Assembly: GCF_023283885.1 (NCBI RefSeq)
Contig: NZ_JAKILA010000021.1
Location: forward strand, 1 to 64,000
From: Shewanella basaltis
GTDB lineage: Bacteria > Pseudomonadota > Gammaproteobacteria > Enterobacterales > Shewanellaceae
Length of the DNA stretch: 64,000 bases
Direction of reading: 5' to 3'
Shown: positions 44,909 to 55,241 of the stretch, one piece after another
How the letters are laid out: every line of letters starts with the position of its first letter
Position numbering within the stretch: position 1 is the stretch's first letter
Notes under the pieces: generated by a model
What the model saw: only the letters and a program-made list of their open reading frames with translations
What the model was told of the DNA's origin: nothing
Databases searched by the model: none
Position numbers and translations under genes: made by a program

Positions 44909-46540
44909 ATGATTTTAGGGTTAACCAGAGGCTGGTCGCTTACTGGTTATGTGATTACAGCAATATTATTACTACCGCTATTGGCATTGATCGTACAGGC
45001 AGCACTGCCAGACGAAGCGGTATTTGCCCATCTGTTTGATACCGTATTACCTACTTATATAGTTAATAGCTTGTTACTCATGTTACTGGTTGGCGGTGGT
45101 GCATTACTTATCGCTTTACCTGCGGCGTGGTTTATTGCACGTTGTGAGTTTCCTGCAAGACGTTATTTTCAATGGTTGTTATTATTACCTTTAGCGATGC
45201 CTGCTTACATTGTGGCGTATGTTTATACCGACATGCTCGATTATGCTGGCCCTGTGCAACGCGCATTGAGAGCTTGGTTTGAGTGGCAAACCCCCTATGA
45301 TTATTATTTTCCTGCCATTCGCAGTATGGGAGGAGCCGCAATTGTGTTGTCGCTGGTGTTGTTCCCGTATATTTATTTGTTAGCTCGCACTGCATTTATG
45401 GAGCAATCGTCAAATTTATTGCATGCCTCTAAAGTGATGGGATGCGGACCTTGGCGAAGTTTTTGGCGCTTATCTTTGCCCATGGCGCGCCCAGCGTTAG
45501 CCGTTGGTGTTGCCTTAGTTGCCATGGAAACCGCAGCCGACTTTGCCACGGTAAGTTATTTTGCCGTACCCACGTTAACAACTGCTGTTTACGATACCTG
45601 GCTTGGATATGGAAGTTTAACGGCTGCAGCTAAATTGTCTGCCATTATGTTACTCGTGGTTTTTAGTATGGTAGGAGTGGAGCGTTTTGCTAGGCGTAAG
45701 CAACAACTCTTTCAAAAACAAGCAAGATTAGCTGAATCAGATAGATATAACTTAACCCCAGTTAAAGCTTGGGCTGCCTGGGGGTATTGTTTTAGCTTAT
45801 TAACGTTCTCATTTGTATTACCTTTTGCAATATTGTGTGGTTATGCCTTTGATTATTTTGGTGAGAGTTGGGATGCTCGTTTTTGGCAATACAGTTTAAA
45901 TAGCTTATATATTGCTGCGATAGTGAGTGTGGTGTGTGTGCTGTTGGCTGTTGTGTTAATGTTTTTAAGGCGGGTGAGCCCATATCCTAGTGATCATCTT
46001 GCTTCTCGGCTTAGCTGTACTGGCTATGCATTGCCAGGAACCGTATTGGCTATTGGTGTGCTGGTTCCGCTTACTTATATCGATTTTGCGGTTAATGATT
46101 TGATGCAATGGTTCGGCACTCAAGGGCCTGGGTTATTATTTACGGGCAGTATATTTACGCTCGTGTTTGCATTTTGTGTGCGTTTTGTGGCCATTGCGAT
46201 AGGCAGTTTAGAAAACAGCTATAAGCGGCTCTCGCCCTCGCTTGATATGGCAAGTGTTACCTTAGGTCAATCACCGATGCAGTTATTAAAACGCGTGCAT
46301 TTACCTTTATTGCACAAGGGCATGTTTGCTGGTGCATTGCTGGTTTTTATTGAAAGTATGAAAGAATTACCCGCAGCACTGTTATTGCGCCCAATCGGCT
46401 TTGAAAACTTGGCGACATATGTGTTTCAATTTGTCTCAGATGAAAAGCTGGAGCATGGCGCATTAGCGGCCATTGTGATTGTTATTGTAGGGTTAATCCC
46501 TTTGATTTATTTGAATCGTTCTTTGGAGCAGTCACACTAA
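44909..46540 (+). CDS. fbpB: Ferric iron ABC transporter, permease
   Basis: A 543-residue inner-membrane protein formed by two fused permease halves, each with the binding-protein-dependent transport (EAA-type) loop: HASKVMGCGPWRSFWRLSLP in the first half and MASVTLGQSPMQLLKRVHLP in the second. About twelve membrane segments are visible. It lies 72 bases after the binding-protein gene and two bases before the ATPase gene. Confidence 0.92.
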   Translation: MILGLTRGWSLTGYVITAILLLPLLALIVQAALPDEAVFAHLFDTVLPTYIVNSLLLMLLVGGGALLIALPAAWFIARCEFPARRYFQWLLLLPLAMPAYIVAYVYTDMLDYAGPVQRALRAWFEWQTPYDYYFPAIRSMGGAAIVLSLVLFPYIYLLARTAFMEQSSNLLHASKVMGCGPWRSFWRLSLPMARPALAVGVALVAMETAADFATVSYFAVPTLTTAVYDTWLGYGSLTAAAKLSAIMLLVVFSMVGVERFARRKQQLFQKQARLAESDRYNLTPVKAWAAWGYCFSLLTFSFVLPFAILCGYAFDYFGESWDARFWQYSLNSLYIAAIVSVVCVLLAVVLMFLRRVSPYPSDHLASRLSCTGYALPGTVLAIGVLVPLTYIDFAVNDLMQWFGTQGPGLLFTGSIFTLVFAFCVRFVAIAIGSLENSYKRLSPSLDMASVTLGQSPMQLLKRVHLPLLHKGMFAGALLVFIESMKELPAALLLRPIGFENLATYVFQFVSDEKLEHGALAAIVIVIVGLIPLIYLNRSLEQSH

Positions 46541-46542
46541 AT

Positions 46543-47577
46543 ATGTCTACCTTATCTATTTGTAATGTCAGCAGTGACTATCAAGGTCATGTCATTTTGC
46601 AGCAGTTAGATTTAACCTTAGAGCAAGGCGAAATTGTAGCATTGTTAGGTCCAAGCGGTTGTGGTAAAACCACATTACTCAAAGCCATTGCTGGTTTGCA
46701 GAGCATCAGCCAGGGGAGTATCAAGATTAATGGTCAGGTGCTCAGTGGTGATGGGGTATTTATTACCAGTGAGCAGCGTGGTGTTGGAATGATTTTTCAA
46801 GATTATGCACTGTTTCCGCATTTAACCGTTGCTGAAAATATTTTGTTTGGTGTTAAAGGGCTTGAACGCGCTGAACGCCAGGCCAGGCTCTCTGAAATGC
46901 TTGAATTAGTTAAACTTGTTGGCTTGTCTGAGCGATATCCACATGAGCTTTCTGGCGGGCAACAGCAACGTGTTTCGATTGCTCGCGCCCTTGCGTATCA
47001 ACCAGAACTGATGTTACTTGATGAGCCTTTTTCTAACATTGATGCGCAAGTACGCCATGAAATGATGTTAGAAATTCGTGCTATTTTAAAGCAACGTAAT
47101 GTCAGTGCTGTTTTTGTGACACACAGTAAAGACGAAGCGTTCGTATTTGCCGATAAACTCGCTTTATTTGAGCGTGGACAAATCGTACAACATGGCACGG
47201 CAGAAACCCTATATGCTAATCCTAACAGCCGCTATGTTGCAGATTTTCTTGGTACGACTAACTATTTGCCTGTAACCGTCATCACAGAACGGCAGCTTGA
47301 AAGCCCATTGGGGAGGTTAAGCAGCACCACCCCGTTAGCACATGCTGTGGGGGCAAATGGTCAGCTATTACTAAGACCACAACAGATTGCTTTGCAAGCA
47401 GATACACAGGGGCAAGCCCAGATTATCGATAGACGTTTTTTAGGCACAGTATGTCATTATAGGGTTAATCAAAACGGTGTCGATTTAGAGGTGAGCAGTC
47501 CTTTGATGACGTTTGAGCCAGGACAACGCGTCAAGCTTAGTGTCACCGAGCACCCATTGGTGATTTTTATTGATTAA
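46543..47577 (+). CDS. fbpC: Ferric iron ABC transporter, ATPase
   Basis: A 344-residue ATPase with Walker A GPSGCGKTT (about residue 36), signature LSGGQQQR (about 136), Walker B LMLLDEPFS (about 155) and the switch His in VFVTHSKDEA. The C-terminal third is the TOBE-like regulatory region found in FbpC. Start codon two bases after the permease stop codon. Confidence 0.93.
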   Translation: MSTLSICNVSSDYQGHVILQQLDLTLEQGEIVALLGPSGCGKTTLLKAIAGLQSISQGSIKINGQVLSGDGVFITSEQRGVGMIFQDYALFPHLTVAENILFGVKGLERAERQARLSEMLELVKLVGLSERYPHELSGGQQQRVSIARALAYQPELMLLDEPFSNIDAQVRHEMMLEIRAILKQRNVSAVFVTHSKDEAFVFADKLALFERGQIVQHGTAETLYANPNSRYVADFLGTTNYLPVTVITERQLESPLGRLSSTTPLAHAVGANGQLLLRPQQIALQADTQGQAQIIDRRFLGTVCHYRVNQNGVDLEVSSPLMTFEPGQRVKLSVTEHPLVIFID

Positions 47578-47784
47578 CCGATGCGTATGCTTAAGCTTCG
47601 TGGTTTTTTACTCGTAGAATGGCACTTAAGAGGCAGTTATTGATTTAAATGTGAGTGTTCTTCAAGTAATTTGCGCATATTTAGACTAAAGTGATTTGGC
47701 TTAATGGTATTAAATCTAATATCATCAATTTGTTAAGTTATAAACATTTGGGCCGACAAACAGTATTAAGGTGGATGAGTTTAT

Positions 47785-48723
47785 ATGGGTAGCCAAGTTA
47801 TGCCTCGTGAACAGTTAGGAATTTGCGCAGAAGGGAACCTACACAGTGTGTACTTGATGTTTAATGCCATTGATGGCGTTGAAGCACAATTGCGCCCATC
47901 AATTGCCAATGTGGCGCAATACATTTACGAACTCACCGACCAGTATGCAGATAGTGCGTTTAATGGGTTTGTGGGCATAGGTGCTAACTTTTGGGATACT
48001 TTTTATCCAGACTCTCGTCCGGCACTTTTAAAACCGTTTCCAGCGATGAATGAAGGTAATCGTGATGCACCCGCAATGGAGTATGATATTTTTGTGCATA
48101 TTCGTTGTGACCGTTATGATATTTTGCATTTAGTGGCCAATGAAATTAACCAAATGTTTGAGGACTTGGTTGAGCTCGTGGATGAAGAACGCGGTTTTCG
48201 ATTTATGGACAACCGTGATTTAACCGGTTTTGTCGACGGAACAGAAAACCCTAAAGGACGTCATCGCCAACAGGTGGCCTTAGTGGGTAGTGAAGATCCT
48301 GAGTTTACCTCGGGCAGTTATGTGCATGTGCAAAAGTACAAGCACAATTTAAGTAAATGGCACCGTTTACCTCTTAAAAAACAAGAAGATATTTATGGCC
48401 GTACCAAGGTTGACGATATCGAGTATGAGTCTGAAGATAAACCGCTTACAAGCCACACTAAGCGAGTTAATTTAAAAGATGATCAAGGTAATTCACTTGA
48501 GATTTTACGCCAAAGCATGCCGTATGGTTCGGTAAAAGAGCAAGGGTTAGTGTTTATTTCTGCGTGCAGCACTCCTGAGCATTTTGAGAAAATGCTGCGC
48601 AGCATGGTACATGGTGACGCACATGGCAATCATGACCATTTAATGCTGTTTACTAAAGCGTTAACGGGCTCGTCATTTTTTGTACCGTCGCTCGATTTTT
48701 TAACCCAATTTGATGATGCATAG
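47785..48723 (+). CDS. DyP-type haem peroxidase
   Basis: A 312-residue dye-decolourising peroxidase, probably of the bacterial cytoplasmic type (no signal peptide). The GxxDG haem-pocket motif is GFVDGTENP; the distal arginine region is ILRQSMPYG, and a C-terminal histidine pair lies in HGNHDHLMLFTKALTG. It resembles the known Shewanella DyP (TyrA). It lies downstream of the iron importer with a 207-base gap, so separate promoters are likely. The native substrate is uncertain. Confidence 0.9.
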   Translation: MGSQVMPREQLGICAEGNLHSVYLMFNAIDGVEAQLRPSIANVAQYIYELTDQYADSAFNGFVGIGANFWDTFYPDSRPALLKPFPAMNEGNRDAPAMEYDIFVHIRCDRYDILHLVANEINQMFEDLVELVDEERGFRFMDNRDLTGFVDGTENPKGRHRQQVALVGSEDPEFTSGSYVHVQKYKHNLSKWHRLPLKKQEDIYGRTKVDDIEYESEDKPLTSHTKRVNLKDDQGNSLEILRQSMPYGSVKEQGLVFISACSTPEHFEKMLRSMVHGDAHGNHDHLMLFTKALTGSSFFVPSLDFLTQFDDA

Positions 48724-48736
48724 TGCTCAATCATAC

Positions 48737-48772
48737 AATAAAAAAGCAATGCCATGGCATTGCTTTTTTATT
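48737..48772. terminator. Bidirectional terminator between DyP and argR
   Basis: A perfect palindrome of 36 bases centred on CCATGG, flanked by A and T tracts, lies between the convergent DyP and argR genes. The segment ATTGCTTTTTTATTC recurs immediately to its right. Confidence 0.92.
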
Positions 48773-48788
48773 CAGTCTAATTGCTTTT

Positions 48789-49259
48789 TTATTCGCTATA
48801 GTTAAATAATGATTTAACTGTCTCTAATGTGTCATCAATGGTTTTGATGCTGGCAGGGCAGATAAAAATAGTATCATCTCCTGCAATAGTACCTAAAATC
48901 CCCTCAGGTTTACCGATTGAATCGAGTAAACGGGCAATAAGCTGGGCAGCACCTGGACTTGTTCTAACCACAATCATTGCTTGGTTGTGGTCAACATCGA
49001 GTACAAGATTTTTTAACGGACTTCCAGCGGTAGGGACCCCTAACTCTGCTGGTAGGCAGTACACCATCTCTTGTTTAGCATTGCGGGTGCGAACAGCCCC
49101 AAATTTGCTAAGCATGCGGGAGACTTTTGATTGGTTAATATTGCCGAATCCTTCGGTTTGAAGCGCATTAACAATCTCACTTTGGCTTCCAAAGCGCTCT
49201 TCTTTCAGAATCGCTTTAAAAGTTTTGACGAGCTCATCCTGATTTCTTGTCGCTGGCAT
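48789..49259 (-). CDS. argR: Arginine repressor
   Basis: A 156-residue hexameric repressor. The N-terminal winged helix (about residues 1-75) has [20 protein letters not shown], with the SR of the recognition helix; the C-terminal arginine-binding domain has the aspartates in [11 protein letters not shown]. In other Shewanella argR lies next to mdh (recalled), but here the flanking gene is a small membrane protein. A perfect ARG box lies upstream, so it is probably autoregulated. Confidence 0.93.
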   Translation of the reverse strand: MPATRNQDELVKTFKAILKEERFGSQSEIVNALQTEGFGNINQSKVSRMLSKFGAVRTRNAKQEMVYCLPAELGVPTAGSPLKNLVLDVDHNQAMIVVRTSPGAAQLIARLLDSIGKPEGILGTIAGDDTIFICPASIKTIDDTLETVKSLFNYSE

Positions 49260-49345
49260 AGTGATATTTCATCTTATAGTTGTTATTCAAAAAACCTGCA
49301 CATTTTGAATATATCTGCGTTATAAGTCAAGAACGAATCATATTT

Positions 49346-49363
49346 TTTGAATAAAAATTCAAA
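49346..49363. promoter_or_regulatory. ARG box upstream of argR
   Basis: TTTGAATAAAAATTCAAA fits the 18-bp ARG box TNTGAATWWWWATTCANW at every position. A weaker second half-like box (about 10 of 18 positions) lies three bases closer to argR. Tandem boxes with three-base spacing are what ArgR hexamers prefer. It lies 87 bases before the argR start. Confidence 0.85.
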
Positions 49364-49556
49364 TTAAGAGTGGAATGTTATAATGACACTTTGCCCACAA
49401 TATACGCATGTTTCATACAATTGTGATGCTGACTTGTAGGTATTGTGCTCACTTGGCCCAGAAAGCGAATAATTAACCCTTATACTATTTGTTCTTTACA
49501 TTAAGATGGACAGTAGGGCATTTTTGATTTTATATAATTTTTTGATGGGTACGACT

Positions 49557-49775
49557 ATGTTAAAAATACTCAAAATGTTACATCTAATAGGCCTCATTAT
49601 GTTGGCGGTGGGGGTGTATTTATACCTTAATACCACACTTGGGCAGCAGGTCAGTGGCATGTTGGTGATTGCATTACTGATTGGTATCGGTACGTTGATT
49701 ATGTCGCCATTACCCGTTGCACTGGTTATAGAATGGGCTCGTAAGCAGCCTTCTTCAGATAATCTAAAGGAATAA
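49557..49775 (+). CDS. Small inner-membrane protein of unknown function
   Basis: A 72-residue protein with two hydrophobic segments (LHLIGLIMLAVGVYLYL and MLVIALLIGIGTLIMSP) and a charged C-terminus. The starts at 49506 and 49545 would add 17 or 4 residues; I see no strong ribosome binding site for any choice. It lies three bases before the acetyltransferase gene, so they are probably co-transcribed. I do not recognise the family. Confidence 0.6.
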   Translation: MLKILKMLHLIGLIMLAVGVYLYLNTTLGQQVSGMLVIALLIGIGTLIMSPLPVALVIEWARKQPSSDNLKE

Positions 49776-49778
49776 TCA

Positions 49779-50327
49779 TTGTCTGTAATTATCCGCAAAG
49801 CAATATTGGCTGATGTTAACGCTATTGTGCAGTTAGAGCGTGCACATGTTAATGATGAACTCACCACAAAACAGGGTGTTTTACATGCTCATTCATTAAC
49901 AGTAAATGAAGTTAAGCAGCTGATTAATCAGCATTGGATAGTGGTTGCCGAACAACAAGGTAATATTATTGGTTATGTTGTTGCTGCTAAATGGGCTTTT
50001 TTTGCCTCGCAACCTTTGTATCGCTATATTATCCAGCGTATTAAATTTGCTGATTGTGAAGGGCAAGCGTTAACAACAACAAATACTTGCCAATATGGGC
50101 CGATATGGATTAACCGCTCTTATCGCGGCCAGGGAATATTTGAAGCCATGGTTAATGAACTTAAACTGGCTTTAAAACATCGATATCCTTTTATGGTGAC
50201 CTATATTGCAGCAGACAATTTACGTTCATTGGCTGCCCACTACAATAAAGCAGGCATGCACCTTATAGAACATTTTAGTTTTGAGCAGCGTAACTATCAC
50301 TTGCTGGTAAGTGATACACATCAATAA
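49779..50327 (+). CDS. GNAT family acetyltransferase
   Basis: A 182-residue acetyltransferase-like protein. The start codon is TTG, eight bases after AAAGG; no ATG is available near the N-terminus. The acetyl-CoA loop reads RSYRGQGIFEAMV, preceded by the strand GPIWINR and followed by TYIAADNLRSLAAHYNKAGM. The substrate is unknown. Transcribed with the small membrane protein before it. Confidence 0.8.
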   Translation: MSVIIRKAILADVNAIVQLERAHVNDELTTKQGVLHAHSLTVNEVKQLINQHWIVVAEQQGNIIGYVVAAKWAFFASQPLYRYIIQRIKFADCEGQALTTTNTCQYGPIWINRSYRGQGIFEAMVNELKLALKHRYPFMVTYIAADNLRSLAAHYNKAGMHLIEHFSFEQRNYHLLVSDTHQ

Positions 50328-50348
50328 CAGGCCCTAGGGAGCTTACAC

Positions 50349-50705
50349 ATGACTACGCGTTTTGATGGCCTTTTTGGACCTTATTTGTCGCTGAGGTTAT
50401 CCGCTTTTGACAACATGAAGTTAGTCGTTGCTGTACTGTTTGATGCTGGTGAGTCTTATCAATGTGTAGAGGCAAAAATGCAATCGTTGGCCTGTCACGA
50501 CGAAATGACCACTGGCTATTTCGTTTGTTGGGATCATGTATGGTTATTTTGCGGGTTAACTCACTCCTACAGTGCCTCTATTTCCTTATTGACAGACATA
50601 GAACGCATCGAGAAGGCATCGATTAAGTCTATTTCTGTCCCTGTAATGTCAATGCAGCAAGTTGAGTTTATGTGTGTTGAGAGCGCACATTTTGATCATT
50701 GTTAA
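50349..50705 (+). CDS. Protein of unknown function, 118 residues
   Basis: Starts at an ATG preceded by AGGGAG and lies 21 bases after the acetyltransferase gene, likely in the same transcript. The sequence has no signal peptide. Features include four cysteines, clustered hydrophobic strands (LVVAVLFDAGE, GYFVCWDHVWLFCG) and no motif I recognise. It could be a small alpha/beta protein. Convergent with the next gene. Confidence 0.6.
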   Translation: MTTRFDGLFGPYLSLRLSAFDNMKLVVAVLFDAGESYQCVEAKMQSLACHDEMTTGYFVCWDHVWLFCGLTHSYSASISLLTDIERIEKASIKSISVPVMSMQQVEFMCVESAHFDHC

Positions 50706-50712
50706 CTTAGTT

Positions 50713-51288
50713 TTATGGTTTTTGCAGCAATTGCATAATCACAAGCGGGCGCGCCTCATGATGATAGCGGCGGTACAATTGCACAATATCGGCCGGTAGT
50801 TTAGTGATATCTTGAACTGGCACAGTGTTAAATTGCTGTTGTTGATATAAGCGCTGCAAATTACTGTGAGTAAACAAAAAACATTTTTGTATTACTAGGG
50901 TCGGAGCGATAAAGTGAAGTAATTTGGTGGCCAGTCCTTTGTGACGGTTATCTGGTGCCACTAATAAACCACTTATCAGTTGATATTGGCCAACATGTTT
51001 GATCCTTACCGCAGCGACAATCTTTACCGCTGTCACAGAGGGCACACCTGATACTGTCGACGTTAGCTTGTTTTGTGGTTTGAGCACGCTTTGCATGTTT
51101 GCATGGGTTATTGAAGCGTTATTTTCATACATCACAGCAATTGATTCTTTGAGGGATATTCTTGCATAACTCATATGTTGACGATAAAACAATTTTAGCG
51201 CCGACCACTGCTGTATTTGCTCAGGGGATGGTTTGTCATTTTTATGTTGAGCTGTCATGGGCGTGGTTACCCAGCAAGTCGTAAACAT
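50713..51288 (-). CDS. GNAT-like acetyltransferase
   Basis: A 191-residue protein with a weak acetyltransferase pattern: ISGLLVAPDNRHKGLATKLLHF contains the acetyl-CoA loop, and the last part has FTHSNLQRLYQQQQF. I keep the ATG at 51288, which has AGGG upstream; an alternative at 51258 has a weaker site. The N-terminal 90 residues are unusual and low in recognisable structure. Substrate unknown. Confidence 0.7.
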   Translation of the reverse strand: MFTTCWVTTPMTAQHKNDKPSPEQIQQWSALKLFYRQHMSYARISLKESIAVMYENNASITHANMQSVLKPQNKLTSTVSGVPSVTAVKIVAAVRIKHVGQYQLISGLLVAPDNRHKGLATKLLHFIAPTLVIQKCFLFTHSNLQRLYQQQQFNTVPVQDITKLPADIVQLYRRYHHEARPLVIMQLLQKP

Positions 51289-51339
51289 CGTTTTACCCTA
51301 AGCCTTAAAAGCGCATGTTCATTGGGATCACATTAGCAA

Positions 51340-51363
51340 AAAACCGCCCTGCGGCGGTTTTTG
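51340..51363. terminator. Terminator between metK and the GNAT-like gene
   Basis: AAAAACCGCC pairs with GGCGGTTTTT around CTGC. It lies downstream of metK on the minus strand. Confidence 0.88.
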
Positions 51364-51386
51364 TATGGGCTAGACTGCTCAGTTAA

Positions 51387-52538
51387 TTATAAACCGGCGT
51401 CTGCGCGTAAGGCTTCAGCTTTGTCTGTGGCTTCCCAAGGGAAGATATCACGACCAAAGTGACCATAAGCTGCGGTTTGCTGGTAGATAGGGCGAGCTAA
51501 ATCTAACATTGCAGTTAAGCCGTATGGGCGTAGTTCAAAGTGTTGACGCACTAACTTAATTAACACTTCTTCAGACACTTTGCCAGTACCGAAAGTTTCG
51601 ATGCTGATAGAAGTTGGCTCTGCAACACCAATAGCATAAGACACTTGAAGCTCACAGCGATCAGCAAGACCTGCTGCAACAATGTTTTTAGCAACATAAC
51701 GTGCGGCATAAGCTGCGCTGCGGTCTACTTTTGATGGGTCTTTACCAGAGAAAGCACCACCGCCGTGACGTGCCATACCGCCGTATGTGTCAACAATGAT
51801 CTTACGACCCGTTAAGCCGCAATCGCCAACAGGACCACCAATAACAAAACGGCCGGTAGGGTTAATAAAGTATTTGGTGTCTTTATTTAACCACTGCGCA
51901 GGTAATACTGGCTTGATGATGGTTTCCATTACCGCTTCAATCAAGTCAGATTGAGTGACGTCGTCACGGTGTTGGGTAGACAATACAATGGCATCAATAC
52001 CAACGATTTTGCCTTCGTCGTAAGCAAAGGTAACCTGGCTTTTTGCATCAGGACGTAACCAAGGCAAGGTACCGTCTTTACGCACTTCAGACTGACGCTT
52101 CACTAATTTGTGAGCATAAGTGATTGGCGCTGGCATTAATACGTCGGTTTCATTGCTGGCATAACCGAACATTAATCCCTGATCGCCAGCGCCTTGTTCA
52201 GCAGGATCGCTTCGGTCAACACCTTGATTAATGTCTGGAGATTGTTTGCCAATTGCATTTAAAACGGCACATGAGTCAGCATCAAAACCCATATCTGAAT
52301 GGGTGTAGCCAATTTCGCGTACAGTTTTACGGGTAATCTCTTCAATATCGACCCAGGCTGAGGTGGTGACTTCGCCGCCGACTAACACCATGCCTGTTTT
52401 TACATATGTTTCGCACGCAACACGAGCTTTTGGATCTTGCTCAAGGATTGCGTCTAGCACCGCATCAGAAATCTGATCGGCGATTTTATCTGGATGACCT
52501 TCTGAGACTGACTCAGAGGTAAACAAGTGCTTTGCCAT
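51387..52538 (-). CDS. metK: S-adenosylmethionine synthetase
   Basis: Makes S-adenosylmethionine from methionine and ATP. The protein is 383 residues, the normal size. Signatures are the opening [22 protein letters not shown], then [12 protein letters not shown] and [19 protein letters not shown]. It has tandem Met boxes upstream, consistent with MetJ repression. Transcribed alone. Confidence 0.97.
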   Translation of the reverse strand: MAKHLFTSESVSEGHPDKIADQISDAVLDAILEQDPKARVACETYVKTGMVLVGGEVTTSAWVDIEEITRKTVREIGYTHSDMGFDADSCAVLNAIGKQSPDINQGVDRSDPAEQGAGDQGLMFGYASNETDVLMPAPITYAHKLVKRQSEVRKDGTLPWLRPDAKSQVTFAYDEGKIVGIDAIVLSTQHRDDVTQSDLIEAVMETIIKPVLPAQWLNKDTKYFINPTGRFVIGGPVGDCGLTGRKIIVDTYGGMARHGGGAFSGKDPSKVDRSAAYAARYVAKNIVAAGLADRCELQVSYAIGVAEPTSISIETFGTGKVSEEVLIKLVRQHFELRPYGLTAMLDLARPIYQQTAAYGHFGRDIFPWEATDKAEALRADAGL

Positions 52539-52569
52539 AATAGGAAAATCTCGTTGGTTGCATTTGAAT

Positions 52570-52585
52570 ATACGTCTAGACGTCT
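52570..52585. promoter_or_regulatory. Tandem Met boxes upstream of metK
   Basis: ATACGTCT and AGACGTCT are adjacent 8-bp Met boxes (the second is a perfect consensus). They lie 32 bases before the metK start, as expected for the MetJ repressor. Confidence 0.82.
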
Positions 52586-53060
52586 ATTTTAGTCGAAATC
52601 TAAATTGATAACACCCCCCAATACGAATTTAACTTAATAATTGTGCATAACGGCATACTATTTTTTGTTTACAATAGGCGAAAACGAGCAAGTTATTCTG
52701 TAACATATTGATTTGTAGTAGTTTGTTTTATGTTCTCTTTGGCTGTGATGTGTTGCGCAAAAAATAGAAACTATAGATAAAGTTGCTTTTATTAGCTTAA
52801 TTAGCATCATCACACTGTGGTTTGGCTGATTTTTATATGCGGCTGTCAATAAGTCCGTACTGGGCATTTTATTTGGCGTGGTCACTATGACTATATAGCG
52901 AATGTGTATGCGAAGATTCGCGATGATTATGGTACGAAATCGCGTTTATTTAATGGTTTTGCCATCAACCTAGAAAATTTTAATTTGCGTCCCATCGTCT
53001 AGTAGGGGAAAATGCCAATCCACAATTGCCGTTAGATCTCACAAACAAGCAGGAGAGAGC
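52586..53060. other. Spacer between metK and tkt, no gene seen
   Basis: This 475-base divergent spacer beyond the Met boxes contains no ORF with a plausible ribosome binding site. A short inverted repeat GCGAAGATTCGC lies at 52910-52921. The tkt ribosome binding site AGGAGAGAG precedes the ATG at 53061. The length leaves room for a promoter and a long leader for tkt, but I cannot define either. Confidence 0.5.
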
Positions 53061-55055
53061 ATGTCTTCTCGTAAAGTACTCGCTAATGCCATTCGCGCCT
53101 TAAGTATGGATGCAGTTCAAAAAGCTAATTCTGGTCACCCAGGAGCCCCAATGGGGATGGCTGATATCGCTGAAGTGCTATGGAATGATTTTCTAAAGCA
53201 TAACCCGACCAATCCTAATTGGGTCGACCGCGACCGTTTTATTTTGTCAAATGGTCATGGTTCAATGCTTATCTACTCTTTACTGCATTTATCTGGTTAT
53301 GAATTACCAATCGAAGAGCTAAAGCAATTCCGCCAATTACATTCTAAAACACCAGGCCACCCAGAATACGGTTACACACCAGGTGTTGAAACCACGACAG
53401 GTCCTTTAGGTGCTGGTATCAGTAACGCTGTTGGTATGGCGATTGCTGAAAAAACCTTAGCGGCACAGTTTAACCGCCCAGGCTTTGATATTGTTGACCA
53501 CTACACATACTGTTTCTTAGGTGACGGTTGTTTAATGGAAGGTATTTCTCATGAAGCCTGTTCATTAGCGGGTACCTTAGGCCTAGGTAAGTTAGTGGCA
53601 TTTTGGGACGACAACGGTATTTCTATCGATGGTCATGTTGAAGGTTGGTTTACAGACGATACCCCTAAGCGTTTTGAATCATACGGCTGGCATGTGATTG
53701 CGGGTGTTGATGGTCATAATCCTGATGCAATCCGTGCTGCAATCGAAGAAGCTAAGTCAGTAACTGACAAGCCTTCAATGATTTGCTGCAAAACCATTAT
53801 TGGTTTTGGTTCTCCAAACAAATCTGGTAGCCATGATTGTCATGGCGCACCATTAGGTGATGCTGAAATTGCTGCAGCACGCGAATTTTTAAACTGGCCA
53901 CATGCGCCATTTGATATTCCGTCTGACGTTTATGCAGGCTGGGACGCTAAACAAAAAGGCGCCGCTAATGAGTCATTATGGAATGACAAGTTTTCCGCTT
54001 ATCAAGCCGCGTTTCCTGAACTTGCTGCAGAATATGAGCGTCGCGTATTAAAAGGTGACTTACCCGCTGACTTTGAAGCTAAAGCACAAGCATATATTCA
54101 AGAATGCCAAGACAAGGCTGAAGGTATTGCCAGCCGTAAGGCATCTCAAAATGCTATCGGTTTCTTTGGTGCAATGTTACCAGAGTTATTAGGCGGCAGT
54201 GCTGACTTAGCGGGTTCTAACTTAACGCTGTGGTCAGGTTCAAAAGGGATTCAAGATGATCCTGCAGGTAACTACATTTATTACGGTGTTCGTGAATTTG
54301 GCATGAGCGGCATTATGAACGGCGCATCATTACATGGTGGTTTTATTAACTATGGCGCGACCTTCATGATGTTCATGGAATACGCACGTAATGCGGTACG
54401 TATGTCAGCATTAATGGGTATCCAAAACATTTTTGTTTATACCCATGACTCTATCGGTCAAGGTGAAGATGGCCCAACTCACCAACCAGTTGAGCAACTT
54501 GCAAACTTACGTTTAACGCCAAAAATGGCGGTGTGGCGTCCATGTGATGCGGCCGAAACAGCGGTATCGTGGAAGGCGGCAATCGAGCGTCGCGATGCTC
54601 CAACATCGTTAATCTTTAGCCGCCAAGGTTTAAAAGCCCAAGCACGTACTGCTGAGCAATTAGCTAACGTTGCCAAAGGTGGTTATGTGTTATCTGATTG
54701 TGAAGGTACTGCTGACGTGATTTTGATTGCAACAGGCAGTGAAGTGCAATTAGCGATGGACTCAGCAGCAGAGCTCACTAAGCTTGGTCAAAAAGTGCGT
54801 GTGGTTTCAATGCCATCGACTACTGAATTTGACAAGCAAGATGCAGCTTATAAAGAGTCTGTATTACCAAAAGCGGTCACTAAACGCGTGGCGATAGAAG
54901 CGGCTCATACTGATTTTTGGTATAAGTATGTTGGTTTTGAAGGCGGCGTTGTGGGTATGACAACCTTTGGTGAGTCTGCTCCTGGTGGTGATTTACTTAA
55001 ACATTTCGGTTTCACTGTTGATAATGTAGTAAAAACTGTCCAGTCTTTAGGATAA
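53061..55055 (+). CDS. tkt: Transketolase
   Basis: A thiamine-diphosphate enzyme of 664 residues that moves two-carbon units between sugar phosphates in the pentose phosphate pathway. The opening [20 protein letters not shown], the cofactor-binding [13 protein letters not shown], the [19 protein letters not shown] segment and the later [15 protein letters not shown] are typical. It starts a run of central carbon genes (epd, pgk, fba). The gap to epd is 186 bases and contains two hairpins, so internal termination or separate promoters are likely. Confidence 0.97.
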   Translation: MSSRKVLANAIRALSMDAVQKANSGHPGAPMGMADIAEVLWNDFLKHNPTNPNWVDRDRFILSNGHGSMLIYSLLHLSGYELPIEELKQFRQLHSKTPGHPEYGYTPGVETTTGPLGAGISNAVGMAIAEKTLAAQFNRPGFDIVDHYTYCFLGDGCLMEGISHEACSLAGTLGLGKLVAFWDDNGISIDGHVEGWFTDDTPKRFESYGWHVIAGVDGHNPDAIRAAIEEAKSVTDKPSMICCKTIIGFGSPNKSGSHDCHGAPLGDAEIAAAREFLNWPHAPFDIPSDVYAGWDAKQKGAANESLWNDKFSAYQAAFPELAAEYERRVLKGDLPADFEAKAQAYIQECQDKAEGIASRKASQNAIGFFGAMLPELLGGSADLAGSNLTLWSGSKGIQDDPAGNYIYYGVREFGMSGIMNGASLHGGFINYGATFMMFMEYARNAVRMSALMGIQNIFVYTHDSIGQGEDGPTHQPVEQLANLRLTPKMAVWRPCDAAETAVSWKAAIERRDAPTSLIFSRQGLKAQARTAEQLANVAKGGYVLSDCEGTADVILIATGSEVQLAMDSAAELTKLGQKVRVVSMPSTTEFDKQDAAYKESVLPKAVTKRVAIEAAHTDFWYKYVGFEGGVVGMTTFGESAPGGDLLKHFGFTVDNVVKTVQSLG

Positions 55056-55064
55056 TCGCTTGCC

Positions 55065-55137
55065 ATTAAACACTTATCTATTAAGTGTTTAATCTGTATA
55101 ATGACGACCTGCAATGCAATTGTAGGTCGTTTTTTTA
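55065..55137 (+). terminator. Two hairpins after tkt
   Basis: The first hairpin (55065-55093) pairs ATTAAACACTTA with TAAGTGTTTAAT. The second (55104-55130) pairs ACGACCT-CAAT with ATTG-AGGTCGT and is followed by seven T residues, so the second is a conventional terminator. This separates tkt from epd. Confidence 0.85.
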
Positions 55138-55241
55138 TGTCTGCAATTTCACGTGATTTGTTAAAATAAATCAATCGCTTAATTAGATAATTACCCCTGG
55201 GTAATCATATTAGGACTTTTGATGAATACTCTGGACCCTAA

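Noticed and set aside
45132-45395. Antisense open frame within the fbpB gene
   Set aside because: It is fully antisense to a well-supported permease gene and shows no ribosome binding site or family.
49496-49867. Minus-strand open frame opposite the small membrane protein
   Set aside because: It is a shadow of two plus-strand genes and has no start signal.
52539-52660. A SAM riboswitch before metK
   Set aside because: I see no conserved SAM riboswitch helices; tandem Met boxes explain control by MetJ.
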